From NCBI GenBank assembly GCA_017849555.1, contig JAFIGU010000006.1:1-64000 (forward strand): a stretch of DNA of 64,000 nt, written 5' to 3'. The DNA comes from Sphingomonas sp. Lineage in GTDB: Bacteria; Pseudomonadota; Alphaproteobacteria; Sphingomonadales; Sphingomonadaceae. Under the pieces are notes generated by a model, which did not search any database, had not been told where the DNA came from, and worked only from the letters and a program-made list of their open reading frames with translations. The position numbers and the translations under genes were made by a program. Of this stretch, positions 26,201 through 32,905 are shown piece after piece (the stretch's first letter is position 1; every line of letters begins with the position of its first letter).

Positions 26201-26314
26201 AATCGGCTGCTCGTCGCGATGGCGGGGTTCCACGCCGGCGAGGGCGTCGGCGCGATCACACAGCCGCCGCTTCCCGTCGCCGACGAAATCGCCCAGCTTG
26301 CACCGGCGCTCTAG
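23276..26314 (+). CDS. C-terminal part of giant T1SS substrate: glycine-zipper and calcium/secretion module
   Basis: Listed from TTG 23276 (1012 residues), but the coding frame really extends back to 23090 and, past the TAG, to 20912; TTG 23276 has no good SD. Residues ~97-165 are a Gly/Ala-rich membrane-type zipper (GAWAGPVGALAGAFLGFIVG, then GLIGSVFGG). The middle (~220-600) is unrecognised. Residues ~612-790 are the calcium-type domain common to T1SS proteins: VVLDLDGDGIELV, YFDMNGDGAEDRTGWVAADD, LDRDGSGAIDRYNELS, DSNGNDYFDAGD, WQDRNQDGISQADEL. The last ~220 residues are A/E/D-rich and low complexity, consistent with an uncleaved C-terminal export signal. Classical GGxGxD RTX nonapeptides are absent. 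The stop TAG overlaps the SD of the acyltransferase gene. Confidence 0.75.
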   Translation: MTRKEVLANIETEFAGNIIGAASSYLIASLINEIGIDGIPGQVLQTGLNNVISTVSQNLLKGATNPFEGIGGGLANAGAAFLGTKLASELVRFDTIGGQIGSSLGSSAGSILGVASVVGTGFEATLLGVKLGAWAGPVGALAGAFLGFIVGGLIGSVFGGTPRSGADVIWDPETQSFDVANSYSRKGGSRDAAISVASSVAATFNSVLATIGGRLATPEKVQAGNYGMRKSEFVYRPWSTRDDSAITRRYSGQKGAEKLIAYGAYNGLTDPDFQILGGSVILKRAFYNGLKLSGIDRENFDSNIVFGNLAAGARYEQFLAASSSVLALIASEPTTKFAAEWAIVFARANELGLNQRAASDWFGGFGYFLEQLGATAAELSVDFGIESSIGLPYRRFRAGAYEVEDTIDITNQTEIAGSANNDLIDLHGNMVQGQRGARNSGNGTSEAPLFSVRADPNSAGQFQLVQQTATNKEAIEYYYPELAAIDGGGLISTAVNATVRVEDGNDSQRLEYDYSHYGMASTYIRYKIIDEDDNDGFVISNVSWESDSLGSWDVSVRYIGNGKMDLNIYDRYYNSHYGSSGTIYWTITDRNGYGTSTKFSEFVYVEGWPWDQPLPPVVLDLDGDGIELVSLQESDVYFDMNGDGAEDRTGWVAADDGFLVLDRDGSGAIDRYNELSFAADYAGAVSDLEGLRAYDSNGNDYFDAGDAEFARFQIWQDRNQDGISQADELSTLAESRISAIRLSLDKTGAPVDGATDNVFYAYSSFVRTNGTGGDVGDVFLAYEDVASVADEEPVFYAQDAMIADDEDSARDTPKIRFSGLADGESPDRPATADESSADETVEASMTATEAPPQSRASAAPSPRTFAATPEDQGIAVKKTPAAVYADAAPAEAGDARPAEAARLVAGWQPLGEAWSADQPERVAAGDDRDPLAKAIAILGDAAPISLNAADRASLIGGETGQRGAGVAQGAAPDALNRLLVAMAGFHAGEGVGAITQPPLPVADEIAQLAPAL

Positions 26315-26317
26315 GAG
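26313..26317 (+). promoter_or_regulatory. SD that fixes the TTG start of the HlyC-like gene
   Basis: AGGAG begins inside the TAG stop codon (26312-26314) of the substrate gene and is 7 nt before TTG 26325. No ATG or GTG nearby gives the conserved N-terminus. Overlap of stop and SD predicts translational coupling. Confidence 0.75.
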
Positions 26318-26324
26318 AATCGAT

Positions 26325-26852
26325 TTGGAAACGAATGTTGGCCCGCGCTCGGTTGCGGAAGCGCTGGGGCAGATCACCTGGTTGCTGACGCAATCGCCGG
26401 TGCATAAACACCTCAAGCTTGCCGATCTCGAATGGTCGATCATGCCGGCGCTGCTGCACGAGCAATTTCGGATATTCCGTTTCGGGCCCTTGCCTGGCCT
26501 CGACGGGATCGATCCGGAGAATTTCCTTCCGGGGGTGACGCGTGAAGGGTTGGAGCAGATGCCGCTCGGGGTCGCGCTTTGGGGATGGCTGTCCGAGGGC
26601 GCCGAGCAAAAGGTGGAGCAGGGCGAACGCCTCGACCCCGCCGAATGGAAATCCGGCGATCGGCTATGGCTGCTCGAATTGATCGTGCCGTTCAGCACCG
26701 TGGAGAACCGTCTTGCAGAGGTCATGATGGCCGATCTGATCGCGGGCCCCTTCGCGGGCCAATCGTTCAGCCTCCACCGTACCGATCCGACGACAGGCCG
26801 GAAGGACAAGGTGACCTTCGGGCGGCAGGGTGCATCAGCCAGCCAAACCTGA
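26325..26852 (+). CDS. HlyC-like toxin-activating lysine acyltransferase
   Basis: A 175-residue protein of the RTX toxin-activating acyltransferase family, which uses acyl-ACP to acylate internal lysines of the cognate toxin in the cytosol before export. The pattern SPVHKHLKLADLEWSIMPAL (catalytic-type H27, matching HlyC His23), GVALWGWLSEGAEQKV and WKSGDRLWLLELIVPFS (D112, matching HlyC Asp92) is preserved. Length is close to HlyC (170). TTG 26325 is the start. In E. coli hlyC comes first (CABD); here the order is B-D-unknown-A-C. Its presence argues that the substrate is an acylated membrane-active protein, although that substrate lacks classical RTX repeats. Confidence 0.88.
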   Translation: METNVGPRSVAEALGQITWLLTQSPVHKHLKLADLEWSIMPALLHEQFRIFRFGPLPGLDGIDPENFLPGVTREGLEQMPLGVALWGWLSEGAEQKVEQGERLDPAEWKSGDRLWLLELIVPFSTVENRLAEVMMADLIAGPFAGQSFSLHRTDPTTGRKDKVTFGRQGASASQT

Positions 26853-27320
26853 GCAGAACATGTGGCTTTTATCCAAGCGACGGGATTACAGCAATCTCGT
26901 CGCTTGGGGCGATGCGTACCGGCTTGCGCGCAAGATCGAGTCCATTGAGCCTATATCGCAGAAAGAATTGCAGCGAAGCCACGCGCGCCTGCTCGCTGGT
27001 GTCGAACGAGACCGCTCAGTCGCGCACTCATCGATGCATTAGATGTCGACCGTTGGCGAAGCGTGACGCCGTCCAGTGCAGGTCCCGCGGCCATCGAGTT
27101 GGGTCTGAGCCGAAGCCTGATGTGCAACAATGTCGATGGCCAAGCTTGATGAAAGCCGAAACGTCAGTGCCGCAGTGCCGCAAGAAGCTTCACATTGCGC
27201 CCGCAAACACCATTTCATCCCACGCAATCTCGATGGACAGCTGGCACTTGTGATGGTATGGAAATCGGATCGGAAGAGAATACCGGTGTTAAATCAATAC
27301 CTTGCCGCGATAACTGGATG
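26853..27320. other. Right end of island: no recognisable gene
   Basis: 468 bp between the acyltransferase stop and attR. Only short frames occur (longest 70 residues, overlapping the acyltransferase 3' end in another frame). No integrase, transposase or RNA gene was recognised; it may be decayed sequence where an integrase once lay. Confidence 0.5.
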
Positions 27321-27337
27321 CCCGTAGGGGTCACCAT
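27321..27337 (+). repeat. attR: 17-bp copy of tRNA-Glu 3' end
   Basis: CCCGTAGGGGTCACCAT, identical to 14223-14239. No tRNA body precedes it, so it is not a second tRNA. It marks the chromosome-island right junction. Confidence 0.85.
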
Positions 27338-27450
27338 ATCGCGGTTTATCCGCGGGCGGCGCGCGAAATGCTCCTCGGAGAAAGCGCCATTCTGAAGCAA
27401 AGCGCATTGCACTGGTGACAGCGGCCCGCCCGAGCGGATAGGCGCGCGCG

Positions 27451-28887
27451 ATGCATGCGGGGTTCCTCAATCGCTATCGCCTGATCGTGTTGATCCTCGT
27501 CGCGATCGCCGCGCGCGGGCTGACCTTCGGCAACCCCGTCGTTCATGCCGACGAGGAATTCTATTACGTCACTGCGCACGAGATGTGGCGCGGCGCGCTC
27601 CCCTTCATCGATATCTGGGACAGGAAGCCGATTGGGCTATTTCTGCTCTACCTCCCCGCCGCCCGCCTCCCGCTGCCGTGGGGGATATTCGCCTATCAGG
27701 CGATGGCGACCGCCGCGCTCGTCCTCACCGCGCTAATCGTCGCGCGACTGGCGGCGCGCGCGGGTTGGGGGGCGGGGGCGATGGCGGCAGCGATCGGCTA
27801 TATTTTGTGGCCCGATCTGATCAACGGCGTCGGGGGGCAATCGCCGATCTTCTACAATCTGCCGATGGCCGCGGCGGGGCTGCTGATCGTTTCGGGCGAG
27901 AATGGCGGGGGCCTTCCCCACCGGCGGGGCGTCGCGGCGATGGCGCTGGTGGGGATCGCGCTCCAGATCAAATATTCGGCGGTGTTCGAGGGCGTTTACT
28001 TCGGGCTGTGGCTGATGTGGCGCGAGTGGCACGCGCATCGCCGGCTTCCCGCCACTTTGGCCTATGGTGCGATGCTGGCGGCGATCGCGCTCGTCCCGAC
28101 CGCGATGGCGTGGGGCTTCTATGCCGCGATCGGCCAGTCCGATGCGTTCCTGTTCGCCAATTTCCTGTCGATCGAGCATCGCAACGCCAATCCGCTGCCG
28201 GAGATGCTGGGCAATATCGGGACGCTTGTGCTGCTGCTCGGGCCGTTGGTGGCGATGGCGTTCGCCGCGCGGCGACAGGAAGCGGTGGGTGGGAGCGGGG
28301 CCGCGCGCCGGTTCCTGTTTGGCTGGCTCGGGGCCGCGCTGGCCGGGCTGGCGCTGTTCGGCACCTGGTTCGATCATTACGGGCTGCCGGTGCTCGTCCC
28401 CGGCTGCGCCTGTGCGGCCGGGTTCTTCGGTGCGCGGCGTTTCCGCGGGCGGGTGGCGCCGGCGGTTCTGGGGCTGGTTGCGATCGGCGGGCTGGCGACG
28501 GTGCTGGCGCATATCCACGGCCGCGGCAATGCGACGCAATTCGCGGCGCTGGCGCAGGCGGTGGGGCGCGGGCCGGGCTGCCTATACGTCTATTCGGGGA
28601 CGACGATGCTCTATGCCGCGACCGAGCGATGCCGCCTGTCGCGCTATATCGTCCCGGCGCACCTCAACCGGGCGCGCGAGAATGGCGCGACCGGCGCGGA
28701 CCAGGCGGGGGAAGTGCGTCGCATCCTCGCTGCGCGCCCGGCGGTGGTGGTGATGCGCCCACCGTTCAACGGCGAGCGGCCCGAGATACGTGCGCTGGTC
28801 TCCGCCGCGGTGACGCGCGATTATCGTCTCGCCGATCGCTTGCCGATGGGGGACGAAACCATATCGGTCTATAAGCTGAGGCGGTGA
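27451..28887 (+). CDS. GT39/ArnT-like polytopic membrane glycosyltransferase
   Basis: A 478-residue multi-pass membrane protein. The first loop has the hallmark of C-type glycosyltransferases using polyprenyl-phosphate sugars: VHADEEFYYVTAHEMWRGALP (acidic DE after the first helix) and FIDIWDRKPIGLFLLY. About ten hydrophobic segments follow up to residue ~355, then a soluble C-terminal domain of ~120 residues. It would transfer a sugar at the periplasmic face of the inner membrane, possibly using a lipid-linked donor of the kind made by the GT2 enzyme at 7226, though they are far apart. It is the first chromosomal gene after the island; acceptor unknown. Confidence 0.78.
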   Translation: MHAGFLNRYRLIVLILVAIAARGLTFGNPVVHADEEFYYVTAHEMWRGALPFIDIWDRKPIGLFLLYLPAARLPLPWGIFAYQAMATAALVLTALIVARLAARAGWGAGAMAAAIGYILWPDLINGVGGQSPIFYNLPMAAAGLLIVSGENGGGLPHRRGVAAMALVGIALQIKYSAVFEGVYFGLWLMWREWHAHRRLPATLAYGAMLAAIALVPTAMAWGFYAAIGQSDAFLFANFLSIEHRNANPLPEMLGNIGTLVLLLGPLVAMAFAARRQEAVGGSGAARRFLFGWLGAALAGLALFGTWFDHYGLPVLVPGCACAAGFFGARRFRGRVAPAVLGLVAIGGLATVLAHIHGRGNATQFAALAQAVGRGPGCLYVYSGTTMLYAATERCRLSRYIVPAHLNRARENGATGADQAGEVRRILAARPAVVVMRPPFNGERPEIRALVSAAVTRDYRLADRLPMGDETISVYKLRR

Positions 28888-29034
28888 CGCGCGCCCAAAG
28901 TGGGGCGTTGGCGGGTGGCGCGGTATCCGGATGCGCCCTATCGTGAACCCGACCACAGGAAGCTGCCAATCACGGTCGAGCGCGCGTCCCACGGCGCCTC
29001 CCGCCGATGAGCCAGCGCAAGGACGGGATCGCAT

Positions 29035-29916
29035 ATGGACGGCAAGATCGCGCTGATCGAAGCGGGCGGCACCAAATTCATCGTCGGCGTCGGGGATTCG
29101 TCGCGCCAGATCCGCGCGCGGACCCGGATCGACACGACGCGCCCCGAAGAGACGATCCCCGCCGCGATCGACTGGCTCCGCGCGCACGGCGATGATTATG
29201 CCGCGGTCGGCATCGCGAGCTTCGGTCCGCTCGATCTCGATCCCGCTTCGCCCGACTGGGGGCATGTCACGCGCACCGCCAAGCCGCATTGGAGCGGGGC
29301 GGATATCGCCGGGCCGTTCGCGCGCGCCTTCGGCTGCCCGGTCGCGATCGATACCGACGTCAACGGCGCGGCGCTGGCCGAATGGCTGTGGGGCGCGGGG
29401 GCCGGGACCAATTCGACGCTCTATCTGACGGTCGGCACCGGGATCGGCGGCGGCGCGGTCTTGGGCGGGCATGTGATCCGCGGGCTCAGCCACCCCGAGA
29501 TGGGGCATATCAGCATGCCGCGTCACCCGGACGATGCCGGGTTCACGGGGTCCTGCCCGTTCCATGGCGATTGCCTCGAAGGCCTCGCCGCGGGGCCGGC
29601 GATCGCCGCGCGCTGGGGAGCGTCGCTCTCCGATCTTGCGCCGGATCACCCGGCGCATCGCATCATCGCTTGGTATCTCGCGCAGGCAATCCGAAGCTTT
29701 CAGGCGATACTGCAGCCGGCGCGGATCATTCTCGGCGGCGGGGTGATGCAGACGCCGGGGCTGCTCGATCAGGTTCGCATTGCGGCCCGGGATGCCGGTG
29801 GCGGCTATTTTCCGGGGGAGGTGAGCGAGATCGTTACGCCTCCGGCGCTGGGCGGCGATGCCGGGTTGCTCGGTGCGCTCGCGCTGGCGCTCGGCCGGGA
29901 GCGCACGATCGGGTGA
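29035..29916 (+). CDS. ROK-family sugar kinase, fructokinase-like
   Basis: A 293-residue kinase. An N-terminal phosphate loop in ALIEAGGTKFIVGVG, SFGPLDLDPASPDWGHVTRT, catalytic-type Asp in VAIDTDVNGAALAEWLWGAG, ATP-site LTVGTGIGGGAVLGG, and a zinc site GHISMPRHPDDAGFTGSCPF then HGDCLEGLAAGPAIAARWG. This order matches bacterial ROK fructokinases, which phosphorylate fructose (sometimes mannose) at C6. The start ATG 29035 has AGGACGGG upstream. The gene follows the GT39-like gene after 147 bp and is convergent with the metalloprotease gene. The substrate is inferred from family. Confidence 0.88.
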   Translation: MDGKIALIEAGGTKFIVGVGDSSRQIRARTRIDTTRPEETIPAAIDWLRAHGDDYAAVGIASFGPLDLDPASPDWGHVTRTAKPHWSGADIAGPFARAFGCPVAIDTDVNGAALAEWLWGAGAGTNSTLYLTVGTGIGGGAVLGGHVIRGLSHPEMGHISMPRHPDDAGFTGSCPFHGDCLEGLAAGPAIAARWGASLSDLAPDHPAHRIIAWYLAQAIRSFQAILQPARIILGGGVMQTPGLLDQVRIAARDAGGGYFPGEVSEIVTPPALGGDAGLLGALALALGRERTIG

Positions 29917-29959
29917 AGGGCGGCCGCGGGCGGCCGCGCGCTTCACTCGGCTCGTTCGG

Positions 29960-31039
29960 TCAAACGAAGCGAACGGACACCCGCGGACGGCGTCGCATTG
30001 CCGCGCCGACCGCGCCGAAGCCGAAGATCATCATCGCCCAGGTCGACGGTTCGGGGACCGACGCCAGATAATTGCGCATGATTTGCGCCGTGGACATGCT
30101 CCAGCCCGGGTTTTGCAAGACGTCTACGGCGACATCCCAGCCGATCGCATCGAACACAGCCAGGTCGTTCGCGGTCCAGACCCCGATCTGGCAATAATTG
30201 GCGGTCGGGTCCATCCCGCCGATTTGCGGTTCCAGTTCCTGGCCGCACATCGTGGAGCTGCCACGGATTCGTTCGGCGTCGCGCCAGTGCGAGGGTTGTC
30301 TGCCATCATCGCCCGGGGTGAAATAGGAATTGCCGAACAGCGGGTTCGCGCCGCCGTCGATCGAAAAATATGGCTTGCCGCCCCAGGTTATGTCCCACTC
30401 GCCGTCCTTATAGCGGAACATGTCAGCGTTGCTCGGGCGCGAATCGAGTGTGTTGCCATCCCTGACCCCGCTGGAGAATCCTAGCCCGTGCCCCAGTTCC
30501 TGAAGGACAACATTAAGAAAATCGAGCGCAACTCCCTGAATGCCGTCGCGGGTATCGTAATCATATTGATAACCGACGTTGTAGCTAGTGTAGGAATCAG
30601 CGCCGATGAGCGCCGTAATGAAGTCCGGGCCCTTATAGATGCCGAGTGCCTTCTGAACGGCCGGAGAAATTCCTACGGTACTGCTGGAGAAATTCGCTAG
30701 ATTGGCGATAGCGACCGAATCAAGCGAGGTCTTTGCGTCGGCGATGATCGCAGCACGCCAATCGGTCTGCTTGGTGCTGATCGGAGAGGTCAATGCCAAA
30801 CCCAGCGCACCGCTGGTGCTGCCGTTGACGACATTGACCTTCAAGTCGACGGTAATGTCATCCTTAAAGATTGATTCAAAGAACCACTTGGCGGCCTTGA
30901 AGTTAACATCATAAACGCTGCCGGGCGTAATCGTTCCTCCAGCGTCGATAATGTTGATAATAACCGCATCGGCACTGGTGGTGGAACCAAGCGCCAGCGC
31001 TGCGGCGGTGGCATATGCAAACGATCGACCCTTGTTCAT
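29960..31039 (-). CDS. PEP-CTERM (PEPxxWAM) exported metalloprotease-like protein with QELGH motif
   Basis: A 359-residue protein. ATG 31039 has GGGGAG 6 nt upstream; an in-frame TTG at 31060 is less likely. It has a signal peptide (residues ~1-24), a domain resembling the NF038122-type PEP-CTERM metalloproteases, and a C-terminal sorting signal (VPEPSTWAMMIFGFGAVGAA then MRRR). The zinc motif reads VVLQELGHGLGFSSG: Q180 (codon CAG, 30500-30502) stands where family members have the first His of HExxH; E181 and H184 remain. The protein may be catalytically weak, inactive, or use another ligand. PEP-CTERM proteins are sorted by an exosortase, often alongside exopolysaccharide production. A 270-bp AT-rich region lies upstream. 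Confidence 0.82.
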   Translation of the reverse strand: MNKGRSFAYATAAALALGSTTSADAVIINIIDAGGTITPGSVYDVNFKAAKWFFESIFKDDITVDLKVNVVNGSTSGALGLALTSPISTKQTDWRAAIIADAKTSLDSVAIANLANFSSSTVGISPAVQKALGIYKGPDFITALIGADSYTSYNVGYQYDYDTRDGIQGVALDFLNVVLQELGHGLGFSSGVRDGNTLDSRPSNADMFRYKDGEWDITWGGKPYFSIDGGANPLFGNSYFTPGDDGRQPSHWRDAERIRGSSTMCGQELEPQIGGMDPTANYCQIGVWTANDLAVFDAIGWDVAVDVLQNPGWSMSTAQIMRNYLASVPEPSTWAMMIFGFGAVGAAMRRRPRVSVRFV

Positions 31040-31309
31040 CGAAACTCCCCTTTTGTTCAATCGCTATGGCCGCGCTGAATTATCCGGGCGGCAGATCGAA
31101 TGTTGACGCGGTACTCAACTGCAGCATTGGGGAGCTTCATCGTATGGATCGTCGATTTTACATCCAGTAAAAAAATCGTAAATAAAAGCGAGGAGTAACA
31201 ATCTATTACATTTTTAAAGTACACGAGAATATAATATTGCTGTTCAACAACTTGATGATTAACTTGCGGCCAAGTTCATGATATATATTACGGCTTGATC
31301 CATTTTGGT

Positions 31310-32059
31310 TCATTGGGCATCATGGAAGATAATGCCCAGCGTGTGCCGATTCCCGCTATGCAGGCGGCTCACACCGTGACGCATGTTGACGCGATAGCTG
31401 CCCCTGGCGCCTCTTACGGGGCGGTGGTGGACTGCGAAGGCGACGGCGTCGCCGTGCTGCAGCGAAACGACGTCGACCCGGCTCTGCATTCGCGGGCGCT
31501 GTTCGGTGAGGACGAATTCGCCGCCGGTGAAATCCTCGCCGGGTACGGAGAGCAAGATCGCGATCTGGATCGGAAAGACCAGCCCGCCGTAAAGATCCTG
31601 ATGCAGGCAATTATAGTCGCCGGGTCCATATTGCAGCAGCAGCGGCGTCGGGCGGGTCTGGCCAGCGGCATGGCAGCGCGCGATATAATCGGCGTGATCG
31701 GCGGGGTAGGTCTGATCGATGCCCATTCGCTCGTTCCAGCGATTGGCGAGATCGGCGAACTGTGGGTAGATCGCTGTCCTCAACGCTTCGATCGGGGCGG
31801 GTAGCGGGTAGCTGAAATAACGATACTCCCCTCTGCCGAACCCATGCCGGGCCATGACAACCCGGCTGCGAAAGCGGCAGTCGTCGGAATAAAGTGCTGC
31901 GATCGTGCGGCATTCTTCCGGGGATAGCAATTGCGGCAGGATCGCGCTGCCCGTGTCGTCGACTTGGTGTGTGATCGCCGGCCAATCATAGGACAGGACC
32001 CGCGCCGCTGGGGATGAAAGCGGTGCGTCGGGAAGCGGGGCGGACAAAATTCGGGGCAT
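31310..32059 (-). CDS. 2OG-Fe(II) oxygenase
   Basis: A 249-residue enzyme if started at ATG 32059 (MPRILSAPLPDAPLSSPAAR); an upstream in-frame start at 32140 would add 27 less convincing residues, and neither has a strong SD. The iron-binding motif is NCLHQDLYG (HxD), with FTGGEFVLTEQRPRMQSR and a distal HGVSRLHSGNRHTLGIIFHD providing the third His and the 2OG-binding Arg. This is the compact double-stranded beta-helix type often annotated as proline hydroxylase or 2OG-Fe(II) oxygenase in sphingomonads. The substrate is not predictable. It is distinct from the P4H-like enzyme at 9460. Confidence 0.85.
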   Translation of the reverse strand: MPRILSAPLPDAPLSSPAARVLSYDWPAITHQVDDTGSAILPQLLSPEECRTIAALYSDDCRFRSRVVMARHGFGRGEYRYFSYPLPAPIEALRTAIYPQFADLANRWNERMGIDQTYPADHADYIARCHAAGQTRPTPLLLQYGPGDYNCLHQDLYGGLVFPIQIAILLSVPGEDFTGGEFVLTEQRPRMQSRVDVVSLQHGDAVAFAVHHRPVRGARGSYRVNMRHGVSRLHSGNRHTLGIIFHDAQ

Positions 32060-32256
32060 AGTTTTCGCTGGTCCGATCGAGGGTGTTGCAGCGGTTGTGG
32101 CGCGCGTCGCGATCGGATGCGCCCCGTTCCTTGTTCTCAAATTCGGTCGCCGGCCGCGCTGATCGTTTCGGATCGCGGCTGCTCCACATCTCTGGCAGTG
32201 GCTATTGTGATGAAGCCAACATTAGCATAGCGTTTCGAGACTACATCGGGGATGCA

Positions 32257-32874
32257 ATGTTCGCTCAACTGCTGACGCCGGACTATGCCCCGTTCGCGAT
32301 CGCGTTCGTCGTCATGATCGGCATCGGGCTGATCGAGGCGATCGGGCTCGGTTTCGGGCATCTCGATCTCCACGGCGGAATCGATGCCGATGCGGACGGT
32401 GGATTGCTCGGCTGGCTCGGGCTGGGCCGCGAATTGCCGATCCTCATCTGGCTGACGTCATTGCTCGGCTGCTTTGCGCTCGTCGGCCTCGCGATCCAGC
32501 AGGTCGCCAGCGCCTTCACTGGTGCGCCGCTGCATTGGGGGCTGGCCGTCGGCAGCGCAGCCGTCGTCGGCAGCATGCTCAACACATTGGCGGCGAACGG
32601 GCTGGCGCGGATCATGCCGGGTTTTGAGACCTCCGCGATCACCACCGACGAATTGCTGCGCCGCCGCGGCACGATCCTCGAGGGCGCGGCGCGCCGCGGC
32701 AGCCCGGCGCGTGCCAAGGTCGTCGACCAGCATGGCCAGGCGCATTTCATCATGGTCGAGCCGCATCAGGACGAGGGCAGCATTGCCCAGGGCGAAACCG
32801 TGCTGCTCGTCCGGCGTGAGGGGAATATGTTTTTCGCGGTTCCCGATCGGGACCCGCTGCTCCGCTCAATCTGA
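32257..32874 (+). CDS. YqiJ-like inner-membrane OB-fold protein
   Basis: A 205-residue protein. ATG 32257 has GGGGA 6 nt upstream. It has a first membrane helix at ~11-28 (APFAIAFVVMIGIGLIEAIGLG), two more at ~55-80 and ~88-108, and a C-terminal OB-fold-like domain (~125-205: TTDELLRRRGTILEGAARRGSPAR, AHFIMVEPHQDEG, ETVLLVRREGNMFFAV). This is the YqiJ arrangement, and the next gene is a YqiK-type flotillin 31 bp downstream; the pair is conserved in many bacteria. It probably forms a membrane complex with the flotillin that affects membrane organisation. Confidence 0.82.
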   Translation: MFAQLLTPDYAPFAIAFVVMIGIGLIEAIGLGFGHLDLHGGIDADADGGLLGWLGLGRELPILIWLTSLLGCFALVGLAIQQVASAFTGAPLHWGLAVGSAAVVGSMLNTLAANGLARIMPGFETSAITTDELLRRRGTILEGAARRGSPARAKVVDQHGQAHFIMVEPHQDEGSIAQGETVLLVRREGNMFFAVPDRDPLLRSI

Positions 32875-32905
32875 TTTGAGCAGCGCGTAACACCGGGGGA
32901 GTTTC

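Larger units (their letters stand above)
14240..27337. mobile_element. tRNA-Glu-associated genomic island carrying a type I secretion/toxin locus
   Basis: A 13.1-kb segment bounded by tRNA-Glu and a perfect 17-bp copy of its 3' end. Contents: ParB-fold protein, IS3-family transposase remnant, HlyB- and HlyD-like exporter genes, an unknown exported protein, a giant Hint/calcium-domain substrate with an in-frame TAG, and an HlyC-like acyltransferase. Composition is mixed: exporter genes look host-like in GC, while about 19.75-25.1 kb is clearly more AT-rich. No integrase was recognised, so the element is probably immobile now or was moved in trans. Confidence 0.75.

Noticed and set aside
27321..27337. 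A second tRNA-Glu gene
   Set aside because: Only the last 17 bp match; no D- or anticodon-arm sequence precedes it.
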